Below, piece by piece: positions 1 to 5,088 of a DNA stretch of 10,307 nucleotides. Positions within the stretch are counted from its first letter, which is position 1, and every line of letters begins with the position of its first letter. Origin of the DNA: Bacteroidota bacterium. Lineage in GTDB: Bacteria; Bacteroidota; Bacteroidia; 2-12-FULL-35-15. Below the pieces are notes generated by a model. That model ran no database searches. It saw only the letters and a list, made by a program, of their open reading frames with translations, and was not told the origin of the DNA. Position numbers and translations under genes: made by a program. The stretch is taken from positions 1 through 10,307 of the forward strand of contig JAIOQD010000736.1 of assembly GCA_021413595.1 (NCBI GenBank), read 5' to 3'.

Positions 1-141
1 ATCATTGATTCAAAGTACAGATTCAACTACATATGCTGCAAAATTAAAAGCACAAAAATACTATACCGGTAACCAAGAAATATATTCAGCTGGATTAACA
101 AAGTATTGGAATCTAACAAAAGATTTTGTTAAAAAAAAAAG
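1..141. repeat. Left copy of 141-bp terminal identity (circular contig overlap)
   Basis: Bases 1-141 match 10167-10307 base for base, including a run of ten A followed by G at the end of each copy. The lysin gene reads in frame through the junction when one copy is removed. The simplest reading is assembly overlap of a circular molecule with a unit length of about 10,166 bp, not a biological terminal repeat. The length of 141 equals a common largest k-mer setting of metagenome assemblers, which supports an artefact (inference). Confidence 0.95.
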
Positions 142-205
142 TAGTATCATAGGTATATTATTACTTATATCAACAATCACATTTATATTATTAAAAAAGA
201 AATGA
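1..205 (+). CDS. C-terminal part of glucosaminidase-type lysin (continues from 9886 across the circle junction)
   Basis: This is the 3' end of the gene that starts at 9886. On the closed circle it runs 9886-10166 then 1-205 and gives 161 residues ending at TGA 203-205. The first base here is the third base of a codon, so an apparent TTG start at base 5 is only an internal Leu codon. This part holds the end of the enzyme domain (motif QKYYTGNQEIYSAGLTKYW), then a basic linker, a single hydrophobic stretch (SIIGILLLISTITFILL) and a KKK terminus. It is therefore a C-terminally anchored (tail-anchored) protein. The stop overlaps the next start in an ATGA arrangement (202-205), so the two lysis-type genes are probably translationally coupled. 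Confidence 0.85.
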   Translation, partial: SLIQSTDSTTYAAKLKAQKYYTGNQEIYSAGLTKYWNLTKDFVKKKSSIIGILLLISTITFILLKKK

Positions 206-429
206 CACTAAATTCATACGTTAATGATACTGTTATAGCAGCTTCAGGTGGAGTAATAGCAGATATAACCAATCCAACTACATCACCAGTATTACCAATT
301 ATAGTGACTATTTTATCACCATTGGTAAAGGAAGCAGTATTGACATTGATTTTCAAATTAAAGGAAATCAGAAAGGCAAAAAAATTGAAAAAAGCTCAAA
401 AGGAATCAGATTATAATCTGGTTGATTAG
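202..429 (+). CDS. Small membrane protein, holin candidate
   Basis: This 75-residue protein has a hydrophobic centre (about residues 28-52, with the stretch VLPIIVTILSPLVKEAVLTL) and a strongly basic C-terminal tail rich in KKLKKAQK-type sequence. Its ATG overlaps the stop of the lysin by four bases. A short membrane protein with a charged tail directly after a cell-wall hydrolase is the usual position and shape of a phage holin, so holin is the best guess. It could equally be a minor virion membrane protein, since this genome encodes many of those. I recognise no family-specific motif. It is the last gene before a strong terminator and so closes the late transcription unit. Confidence 0.65.
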   Translation: MTLNSYVNDTVIAASGGVIADITNPTTSPVLPIIVTILSPLVKEAVLTLIFKLKEIRKAKKLKKAQKESDYNLVD

Positions 430-443
430 GACATTTTTTGTCC
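429..443 (+). other. Small hairpin at the end of the late operon
   Basis: The sequence GGACA, five T, TGTCC forms a five-base-pair stem that starts on the last base of the holin-candidate stop codon. No T tract follows, so it is unlikely to terminate by itself. It may protect the 3' end of the message or help the stronger hairpin 16 bases downstream. This is weak evidence on its own. Confidence 0.3.
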
Positions 444-458
444 ATAATAAATTAATTT

Positions 459-492
459 TCCCATCCTGATCATTCAGGGTGGGATTTTTTTT
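459..492 (+). terminator. Strong intrinsic terminator ending the late operon
   Basis: The arms TCCCATCCTGA (459-469) and TCAGGGTGGGA (474-484) pair over 11 positions with one G-T wobble around a four-base TCAT loop. Eight T follow directly (485-492). This is a textbook rho-independent terminator. It lies 30 bp after the last lysis-type gene and separates the late region from the early block on the circle. Confidence 0.92.
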
Positions 493-592
493 GTGCTAAT
501 TTTCAGCAATTTACAAATTTTCAAAAAATAAGTTATGGTAATTTGACAATTTACACATTATGATTGCACTACAATTTAATTAAAACACCACA
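493..592 (+). promoter_or_regulatory. Short leader region, probable early promoter location
   Basis: About 100 bases of very AT-rich DNA lie between the terminator and the first early gene, so a promoter for the early block is expected here. I see TTTGACA at 542-548 and TATGATTG at 559-566 (one mismatch to TAnnTTTG), but the gap of 13 bases is shorter than the 18-20 usual for Bacteroidota promoters. TACAATTT at 570-577 is an alternative with too long a gap. The call rests on position, not on a clean motif. Confidence 0.35.
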
Positions 593-799
593 ATGCAAAC
601 AACTTACAACAGAATTTTCTCTATTTTTAGTGATGGCAACAAATATGCTTTCGGTTCGTACAAATTAAAAAAAGAGAATATGGGCAAACATCATATCATA
701 TTAATATGTAATGAAAATAATTTAGAATACATTATTAATACTAATAATAAGATAGCCTATACTATTGATAATACACCAAGTTTAATATCAAAAAAATAA
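593..799 (+). CDS. Hypothetical early protein, 68 aa
   Basis: First gene of the early block. The product is a small, polar, mixed beta/alpha-looking protein with alternating hydrophobic residues (KHHIILICNENN, then YIINTNNKIAYTI) suggesting a small beta-rich fold. No membrane segment and no catalytic motif are visible, and I do not recognise the family. The ATG is preceded by ACACCACA, the start context shared with the next three genes; there is no purine-rich Shine-Dalgarno sequence. The gene ends only nine bases before the next start. Being first after the terminator and promoter region, it is likely expressed early, perhaps in host takeover or replication control (inference from position only). 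Confidence 0.65.
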   Translation: MQTTYNRIFSIFSDGNKYAFGSYKLKKENMGKHHIILICNENNLEYIINTNNKIAYTIDNTPSLISKK

Positions 800-808
800 A
801 TCATTACA

Positions 809-979
809 ATGACAAACACCATCAACAAGGGTAATAACCACATTACCAAGTGCAAAACAATTCATAAAACTATGGATGGAATAAAATATTATTCCAATGA
901 AATTCACGATAATTATCAATTTTGGATTTCAACAACACATCCATCATATAAACATTTCACCAAATTAAAATTTAAATAA
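809..979 (+). CDS. Hypothetical early protein, 56 aa
   Basis: A small open frame reading MTNTINKGNN to FTKLKFK. It is accepted because it fills the gap between two genes with nine-base spacing on both sides and shares their start context: TAAATCATTACAATGACA here, against TAAATCACCACAATGACA at the next gene. The product is basic and rich in His, Lys and Asn (for example HITKCKTIHKTMDG), with no membrane segment. A single Cys and several His do not form a recognisable metal site. Function is unknown. Its size and charge would suit a nucleic-acid-binding or host-modulating early protein, but that is a guess. Confidence 0.6.
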   Translation: MTNTINKGNNHITKCKTIHKTMDGIKYYSNEIHDNYQFWISTTHPSYKHFTKLKFK

Positions 980-988
980 ATCACCACA

Positions 989-1060
989 ATGACATTACTA
1001 ATTTTTATAATTGTTATATATATAGCAATTGAAACAAACAACCAACAATTACCACAATGA
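989..1060 (+). CDS. Putative 23-aa membrane microprotein
   Basis: A very short frame, MTLLIFIIVIYIAIETNNQQ then LPQ, follows the 56-aa gene by nine bases and has the same ATCACCACAATGACA start context. The first 14 residues are almost all strongly hydrophobic and would make one short membrane helix, followed by a polar tail. Its TGA overlaps the ATG of the next gene (ATGA, 1057-1060), the coupling used elsewhere in this genome. Coding is supported by context, spacing and the start motif. The alternative is a translated leader that only serves to couple the next gene. Phages do use single-helix microproteins of this size to inhibit or modify the host membrane, but no function can be assigned. 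Confidence 0.5.
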   Translation: MTLLIFIIVIYIAIETNNQQLPQ

Positions 1061-1305
1061 ACATATATTTCAAATTTGAACAAAAAGGTGATCTTGTATT
1101 GAAAGGATATATATACAACATTCATTTTGAATTTCAAGCATATAATAAATGTGCTTGTATTAACTTTCTTGACTACAACAAATCATTTATTATGGCAGAA
1201 AGTGAACTTAATCATTTTCTTTCATATATGCCGATTAAAAGAGCAAAATGGTTGATCAGAAAGGGATTTATTTATTTTTTAATCTCAAAATTGCAAAACG
1301 TATAA
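1057..1305 (+). CDS. Hypothetical early protein, 82 aa
   Basis: The start at 1057 overlaps the stop of the 23-aa frame and carries the TTACCACAATG context. The N-terminal half alternates hydrophobic and polar residues in beta-strand style (MNIYFKFEQKGDLVLKGYIY). The C-terminal part has an amphipathic basic helix (PIKRAKWLIRKGFIYFLISK) that could bind a membrane or nucleic acid. Two Cys lie close together (CAC, about residues 32-34). I do not recognise the family. The stop TAA 1303-1305 shares one base with the next start (TAATG), so it is co-translated with the following gene. Confidence 0.6.
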   Translation: MNIYFKFEQKGDLVLKGYIYNIHFEFQAYNKCACINFLDYNKSFIMAESELNHFLSYMPIKRAKWLIRKGFIYFLISKLQNV

Positions 1306-1571
1306 TGAAAACAAAAGGAACATTAAGAATAACAAGGGATGAGTGCAGACTATTTTTATCTTTATTAGAAGATATTGAAACAAACAGAATGCACGAATCA
1401 ATTGCATTTGATATTGCTGGATTATCTAAAATGGATTATTTTTCAGCAATGACTAATTTTAGGAATAAGTTAAAAGATTATTCAGCTGATGATCGCAGAA
1501 ACTCTGAAAGATGTATCAGCAACAATTTTGATGATTTAATGGCACGATTAACAAAAAAATATAACAAATGA
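1305..1571 (+). CDS. Hypothetical early protein, 88 aa, helical
   Basis: I place the start at ATG 1305, which overlaps the preceding stop as TAATG. The frame is open upstream to 1248, but that would give a 58-base overlap, out of line with this compact genome. The product is predicted to be mostly helical, polar and charged (TRDECRLFLSLLEDIETNRM, LKDYSADDRRNSERC). No enzyme motif is visible. The overall look is of a small regulatory or adaptor protein; a DNA-binding role is possible but I see no clear helix-turn-helix. It overlaps the next gene by four bases (ATGA). Confidence 0.6.
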   Translation: MKTKGTLRITRDECRLFLSLLEDIETNRMHESIAFDIAGLSKMDYFSAMTNFRNKLKDYSADDRRNSERCISNNFDDLMARLTKKYNK

Positions 1572-1768
1572 TAGAGGGCATATTATCAATGGCACAACTT
1601 GTATTGTGCAAATACTACAGAACAAAAGATCATCAAGAATTAGTTAATGAAATTTTAATAATGTGCCGAATTTCATTACAAATGAATAATTTGCCTGGTG
1701 AAATAATTTTTGATGAATTACAAGAAAATTTTAAATATATATATAAATATGACACAACAACCAACTAA
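1568..1768 (+). CDS. Hypothetical early protein, 66 aa
   Basis: Starts in an ATGA overlap with the preceding stop. The product is a small, mostly helical protein (LVLCKYYRTKDHQELVNEIL, then IIFDELQENFKYIYKY) with balanced charge, three Cys (not arranged as a zinc knuckle) and no membrane segment. The last 20 bases overlap the start of the next gene in another frame. Family and function are not recognised. Its place between helical and beta-barrel small proteins, all upstream of the ATPase, suggests it belongs to a replication-associated set (inference from position). Confidence 0.55.
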   Translation: MIEGILSMAQLVLCKYYRTKDHQELVNEILIMCRISLQMNNLPGEIIFDELQENFKYIYKYDTTTN

Positions 1769-1991
1769 CCCAATTGAATCAGTAATGATTCCAGGATCAC
1801 CAGTATCCGTATCATTAAAATCAGGCAACAAAATAACTGGAAGTTTTTATGGGTTTATCCCAACTAAAGATGGAACATTCATCGTAGTATTATATAGTGA
1901 TTTAATTCATACAAACCACTATATGATACCCATTGAGAATGTTGATTCAATAAATTTTACTCAAAAACTTTCATCACTAATTAATAGTTAA
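1749..1991 (+). CDS. Small beta-barrel protein, possibly Sm/Hfq-like, 80 aa
   Basis: I take ATG 1749 as the start (MTQQPTNPIESVMIPG). An upstream in-frame ATG at 1710 would add 13 low-complexity residues and deepen the overlap with the previous gene. The core reads as successive short beta strands: VSVSLKSGNKITGSFYGF, then GTFIVVLYSD, then YMIPIENVDSINF. A strand, a turn with SGNKITG, a bent second strand and a final I/V-x-x-V-D-x-I strand resemble the Sm1/Sm2 layout of LSm/Hfq proteins, or another SH3-like barrel. This is judged by eye, without detectable family-defining residues. If correct it would be a small RNA-binding or oligomerising protein; an SH3-like DNA-binding protein is the main alternative. 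Confidence 0.6.
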   Translation: MTQQPTNPIESVMIPGSPVSVSLKSGNKITGSFYGFIPTKDGTFIVVLYSDLIHTNHYMIPIENVDSINFTQKLSSLINS

Positions 1992-1992
1992 A

Positions 1993-2319
1993 ATGATATA
2001 CACACCACAACACATTGACAATATTTACAGACAAGAAAAATTAACAAGACAGTTATTATGTGACCTGATCACATCTTGGGAATATAAATCAAGGAATTTA
2101 GAATACTCCAAAAAAAAGGAGTTACAAGGATTTATTCAGACAATAGACAATCAGCTGGATGCATCTGTTGACTTAATTAATATGCTATACTCTCTCTTAA
2201 TGTCAGAGAGAGCAGCATATAATAATATCAATAATCATAATGAAAAATTAAAAAGATTCATTAGGAATCAAGGATTTAACCCAAATGATTTAAACTGGGT
2301 TAATTTAAATGAAATATAG
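1993..2319 (+). CDS. Hypothetical helical protein encoded next to the ATPase, 108 aa
   Basis: The product is almost entirely helical, with long charged and Leu/Ile-spaced stretches (SKKKELQGFIQTIDNQLDAS, then LINMLYSLLMSERAAYNNI) that could form a coiled coil or helical bundle. The C-terminus is asparagine-rich (NQGFNPNDLNWVNLNEI). It starts one base after the preceding stop, and its own TAG is followed directly by the ATG of the ATPase, so the two are very likely made together. A helicase-loading or partner role for the ATPase is a reasonable guess from this arrangement. I recognise no family. Confidence 0.6.
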   Translation: MIYTPQHIDNIYRQEKLTRQLLCDLITSWEYKSRNLEYSKKKELQGFIQTIDNQLDASVDLINMLYSLLMSERAAYNNINNHNEKLKRFIRNQGFNPNDLNWVNLNEI

Positions 2320-3093
2320 ATGGATGCGATATTTGATGAAAAAAAGATTGATACTAATTTATATTTAATATCAAATCTTGATCAGCAACCTGATCCGTCT
2401 AAATTTGTTTTTTTTGCTGGTGGGCGAAGAATTGGAAGTGTAGGTAATTTTGTGGTAATCACCGGAAAGCCAAAAGCACGAAAATCAGCATTTGCACAAG
2501 CTATTTTATCAGCTGCAATTGTAGGTGGAGAAATTATGAATTTAGGAATCAGACTACCTGAACATAACCAGCACATTGTTTTAATAGATACGGAGCAAGA
2601 CAGAAATGATATTGCATCCAATCTTAACCGATTGAAAAAACAATCAGGTTTAAAATCATTTAAGCAAATTGACAATTTATCAGTTTATTCTGTTAATGAT
2701 CTCCAACCTAATCACCTAATTTCATTTATCAACACATTGTTTGTTAATAACAAAAGTATTGGATTGATGGTTATTGATGGACTACTGGACCTGATAAATG
2801 ATATGAACGATGTTAAAGAATCTCGTGAATTACTGCATCAGATTAAATTATGGGCAAAAAATAACAATTGCCTAATCATTACAATTCTTCACCAGTCTAA
2901 ATCAACTGGATATTCAATTGGTCATCTTGGATCATTTGCTGATAGGAAAGCACAAGCAGTATTGTCTGTTGATAAGGATCCAAAAGATGATAATATATCA
3001 ACTATGTCAGCCCAGTATATGCGATCAGACAAGAATTTTGAACCAATATCCATAACTTATAATTCAGGAACAGAAATTTATGAAAAAATATAA
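2320..3093 (+). CDS. RecA/RepA-like P-loop ATPase (AAA_25 type), probable replicative helicase
   Basis: This 257-residue protein has a RecA-type ATPase core. The Walker A loop is GKPKARKS (about residues 49-56), with Arg where the usual Gly stands before Lys-Ser, a variant I associate with AAA ATPases on Bacteroidota mobile elements. Strand HIVLIDTEQ (about 87-95) follows, then Walker B SIGLMVIDGLLDLI (about 141-154). The sensor strand is CLIITILHQSKS (about 184-195), followed by GHLGSFADRKAQAVLSVDKD, where the family usually places its conserved Gly-His-Leu-Gly and Lys. These features match RepA/DnaB-like hexameric helicases of plasmids and phages. It is the only recognisable replication enzyme here. 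It could alternatively work in genome packaging, but the motif set favours the helicase. A terminator follows 34 bases after the stop. Confidence 0.85.
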   Translation: MDAIFDEKKIDTNLYLISNLDQQPDPSKFVFFAGGRRIGSVGNFVVITGKPKARKSAFAQAILSAAIVGGEIMNLGIRLPEHNQHIVLIDTEQDRNDIASNLNRLKKQSGLKSFKQIDNLSVYSVNDLQPNHLISFINTLFVNNKSIGLMVIDGLLDLINDMNDVKESRELLHQIKLWAKNNNCLIITILHQSKSTGYSIGHLGSFADRKAQAVLSVDKDPKDDNISTMSAQYMRSDKNFEPISITYNSGTEIYEKI

Positions 3094-3126
3094 CATTAGT
3101 ATATAATTTTTTAACCTAAAACTAAA

Positions 3127-3152
3127 ACATCTGAACATCAGGTGTTTTTTTT
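3127..3152 (+). terminator. Intrinsic terminator after the ATPase gene
   Basis: ACATCTGA (3127-3134) pairs with TCAGGTGT (3138-3145) around an ACA loop with one G-T wobble. The pairing can extend by flanking A/T pairs, and a run of T ends at 3152. It closes the early block and separates it from the late promoter. Confidence 0.85.
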
Positions 3153-3233
3153 ATGCCTTTTTTTACCCATTTTTAACGATTCTAACGAATTAAGACATAA
3201 TAAGTGGTATGTAGGTATCATTTTGACATTTTA

Positions 3234-3250
3234 AAGTGTTTAAAACGCTT
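3234..3250. other. Short palindrome upstream of the large hairpin
   Basis: AAGTGTT (3234-3240) and AACGCTT (3244-3250) pair over seven positions with one wobble around a three-base loop. It has no T tract. It may be a protein-binding site (operator or initiator site), but no second copy was seen, so this is weak. Confidence 0.3.
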
Positions 3251-3265
3251 GTTTTTGTGTCTTCT

Positions 3266-3344
3266 AAAAGTACATAGGTATATATATAACGGGTTTCCCC
3301 CCCTTTAGGGGGGGGAAACCCTATATATACCTAAAGTACATTTT
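3266..3344. other. Large imperfect hairpin with C7/G8 tip: probable replication origin or packaging signal
   Basis: Reading inward, the arms are AAAAGTAC (3266-3273) with GTAC-A-TTTT (3336-3344); T3275 with A3333; AGGTATATATA (3276-3286) with TATATATACCT (3322-3332); and GGGTTTCCCCCCC (3291-3303) with GGGGGGGAAACCC (3309-3321), around a TTTAG loop. That is about 33 base pairs with a four-base TAAC bulge on the left arm and a small internal loop. The pure C and G runs stand out in a very AT-rich genome. There is no T tract, so it is not a simple terminator. By analogy with other small circular phages, an origin (double- or single-strand) or an encapsidation signal is most likely. No nick-site consensus is recognisable. 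Confidence 0.75.
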
Positions 3345-3363
3345 GAATATTTTTAAAAATAAA

Positions 3364-3393
3364 TTTGGAAATTAAATTTTTTGTGTACTTTTG
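3364..3393 (+). promoter_or_regulatory. Bacteroidota-type late promoter
   Basis: TTTG at 3364-3367 and TACTTTTG at 3386-3393 match the Bacteroidota -33 (TTTG) and -7 (TAnnTTTG) elements exactly, with 18 bases between them. It lies directly upstream of the first structural gene. The expected transcription start is about 5-8 bases after the -7 element, which is at or next to the ATG at 3400, so the message may be nearly leaderless. Confidence 0.8.
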
Positions 3394-3399
3394 CAACCA

Positions 3400-3885
3400 A
3401 TGAAAGATCCGCTGGTTAAAATTGGAATATTGGGTGCAATGGCATTTGCAGCTTATAAATTCTTCCCACAAGCAAAAAAAATAATTAAAGCAGCTGCAAC
3501 TGGTGGTAAATTAAATGTTAGTGTATCAGGATTACAATTTAAAAAACCATTTTCAATTCAATTTAGAGTTATTAATCCAACTGATGGAGAACTTTCGGTT
3601 AAAGCAATTGCTGGTGACATATTAGCAAATGGTAACACCGTTGCTACATTCGTGAAAACAGAAGAAATTAAAATAACACCCAATAGTCAGCAAATTGTCA
3701 ATGTAGAGTTAAAAGTTTCTGCTTTTAATGCACTATCATTTTTGCCAATAGTATCATCAATTGTTGCATTAAAAGGTGATAGAGCTGCAATACTGCAATA
3801 TGTGAAATCAATAAGTTTAAAAATTGAGGGAACTGTTAACGCTGCTGGTATTCCAATAACTATAAATCAAAATATATATAATTAA
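3400..3885 (+). CDS. Membrane-anchored LEA14-like (LEA_2) domain protein, probable virion protein
   Basis: I choose ATG 3400 (MKDPLVKIGILGAMAFAAYK). A TTG nine bases upstream lies inside the promoter element and cannot be the start if that promoter is used. The 161-residue product has an N-terminal membrane helix (about residues 6-20) and a basic linker. A beta-sandwich domain follows (about 37-155) with marks of LEA type 2 domains: the strand FSIQFRVINPTDGELSVKAI containing the Asn-Pro turn, a strand with ANGNTVATF, the turn ITPNSQQIVNVELKV and the closing strand SLKIEGTVNAAGIPITINQ. Such domains bind lipid or protein surfaces rather than act as enzymes. First place in the late operon and a membrane anchor suggest a virion membrane or vertex protein (inference). 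It ends in a TAATG overlap with the next gene. Confidence 0.72.
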   Translation: MKDPLVKIGILGAMAFAAYKFFPQAKKIIKAAATGGKLNVSVSGLQFKKPFSIQFRVINPTDGELSVKAIAGDILANGNTVATFVKTEEIKITPNSQQIVNVELKVSAFNALSFLPIVSSIVALKGDRAAILQYVKSISLKIEGTVNAAGIPITINQNIYN

Positions 3886-5087
3886 TGCAAGGGAATCCGA
3901 CATTAGTTGAAGTTTTATCTTATTTGCCTAAATCAAATGGGATGGATAAACTATTGATGGATCACCAAAATACAGACGATTTAGCAAAAGCAATTGCTAA
4001 ATCTCATCATTCAAATTTAAAATATGCAAAAGAAATTGCATTTTTATTTAAAGGATCAGATGATGTTGAAAGCTGCAAAAATATATTTAATTTTATAAAA
4101 AAATATGTTCCATATAGTATTGAACCAGGAGAAAAACAATGCATTAAAACATTACCAAGAATGCTGGATGATGCAAGAAAAAAAATTGGATCAGATTGCA
4201 AAATGTATAGTGTGCTAACTGGAACAATTTTAAAATCATTAAATATACCTTTTAAATACAGATTGGCTGGTTACACAACAGATTATCCACAACATATATA
4301 TTGCGTTAATGATGGGTGTGTAATTGATGCTGTATTACCTTTCTTTAATAACGAAAAAAAACCTTATAAATACAAACAAGATATGGCACTATATAATTTA
4401 AGCGGAGTTGATCAAATCGGAAAATGGGAACCAAGAACAAAATTTGGTAAATTTATCAAAAATGAAATTGATGCAGCTTTAGTTGGAAAAGATCAAGCAA
4501 AAGAAGTTGTAAAAGGTGCATTAGATAAAGTTAAGATGATAGGATTGGCTATTCCTCGTAATGCATTTTTATTATTGGTAAAAATAAATGTTAGAGGATT
4601 GGCAACAAGATTACAAAGATTACAAGCAAAAAATCCAGCTGCTTTAGAAAATTTATGGGTTAAACAATTAGGTGGAGACATAACTTTTTTAAATCAAGAA
4701 ATAAAAGAGGGTGCAGCAAAAAAACCTTTTTTAGGATCTAAAGTATCAGGTGTTGATCAGATAGGTGTTGCTGGAGAAGAAGTTGCCGCAATTGTTGCCG
4801 CTGCTTCTCCAGTATTAGTTGCAATAATTGCTTTACTTGCACAAAATAAAACACCTGATAACGATTTACCACCATTTGATGTTCCACCACCAGATGGTGA
4901 TAAAGTATATGGAAAAGGAGGAGATGATAATGCTGATAGAAAATTAACTGATGAAGAAAAGGATAAGATAGCTGATAAAATTGTTAAAGAAGAATTTGGG
5001 GATGATAAAAAAACTATCAATCCAATGATATTAATCGGTGGAGCAGCAGCAGCAATTGCTTTGTTTTTATTAACTAAAAAGAAATAA
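3885..5087 (+). CDS. Transglutaminase/papain-like Cys-His-Asp domain protein with two membrane segments and GVDQIG repeats
   Basis: A 400-residue multidomain protein. Residues 55-160 look like a transglutaminase-like cysteine enzyme, with candidate catalytic Cys105 (GSDCKMYSVL), His137 (YPQHIYCVND) and Asp148 (VIDAVLPF) in the usual order and spacing. Residues 180-285 form a separate helical domain (IPRNAFLLLVKINVRGLATR and LWVKQLGGD). Residues 298-320 are a hydrophobic helix. Residues 324-378 are an acidic, Pro/Asp/Lys-rich linker, and 379-397 a C-terminal membrane helix ending in TKKK. The heptapeptide SGVDQIG occurs at 173-179 and 288-294, exactly between the domains. Neighbours are virion-type genes. 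The domain could cleave or cross-link virion proteins, or act on the cell wall during entry. The fold call is by motif only. Confidence 0.75.
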   Translation: MQGNPTLVEVLSYLPKSNGMDKLLMDHQNTDDLAKAIAKSHHSNLKYAKEIAFLFKGSDDVESCKNIFNFIKKYVPYSIEPGEKQCIKTLPRMLDDARKKIGSDCKMYSVLTGTILKSLNIPFKYRLAGYTTDYPQHIYCVNDGCVIDAVLPFFNNEKKPYKYKQDMALYNLSGVDQIGKWEPRTKFGKFIKNEIDAALVGKDQAKEVVKGALDKVKMIGLAIPRNAFLLLVKINVRGLATRLQRLQAKNPAALENLWVKQLGGDITFLNQEIKEGAAKKPFLGSKVSGVDQIGVAGEEVAAIVAAASPVLVAIIALLAQNKTPDNDLPPFDVPPPDGDKVYGKGGDDNADRKLTDEEKDKIADKIVKEEFGDDKKTINPMILIGGAAAAIALFLLTKKK

Positions 5088-5088
5088 A

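Larger units (their letters stand above)
3094..3399. other. Main non-coding region: terminator, hairpins, late promoter
   Basis: This 306-base stretch is the only long gap between genes on the circle. In order it holds an intrinsic terminator (3127-3152), an AT-rich segment with a tandem pair TAACGATTC/TAACGAATT (about 3174-3191), a small palindrome (3234-3250), a very large imperfect hairpin (3266-3344) and a Bacteroidota-type promoter (3364-3393). No frame of convincing coding quality is present. Its position between the helicase gene and the late structural genes is where a replication origin or packaging signal would be expected. Confidence 0.8.

Noticed and set aside
1..141. Biological terminal direct repeat of a linear genome
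   Set aside because: The repeat falls inside a coding gene that is intact only on the circle, and its length equals a standard assembler k-mer.
916..1137. Minus-strand open frame of 73 codons across the small early genes
   Set aside because: It lies antisense to three + strand frames with good start contexts and coupled stops, and its product has an unnatural Ile/Val/Tyr-rich make-up.
1248..1304. Upstream extension of the 88-aa gene
   Set aside because: It would overlap the preceding gene by 58 bases, whereas the TAATG at 1303-1307 fits the one- to four-base overlaps used throughout.
1710..1748. Upstream ATG extension of the Sm-like gene
   Set aside because: It adds only Lys/Tyr/Ile-rich residues out of keeping with the barrel and deepens the overlap with the previous gene.
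593..2319. Rolling-circle Rep endonuclease among the early genes
   Set aside because: No His-hydrophobic-His motif with a downstream Tyr is present; the HH in KHHIIL and the HTNH in the 80-aa protein do not fit.
2382..2675. Minus-strand open frame of 97 codons inside the ATPase gene
   Set aside because: It is antisense to the Walker A region of a clearly real gene; the product is Cys/Ser/Pro-rich, as expected from a shadow frame.
3391..3399. TTG start for the LEA14-like gene
   Set aside because: The TTG is part of the promoter -7 element and would lie upstream of the transcription start.
3094..3399. CRISPR array, tRNA gene or dif-type integration site in the main non-coding region
   Set aside because: There are no regular spaced repeats, no cloverleaf with conserved T-arm, and no integrase or 28-bp dif-like pair of half-sites that I can recognise.
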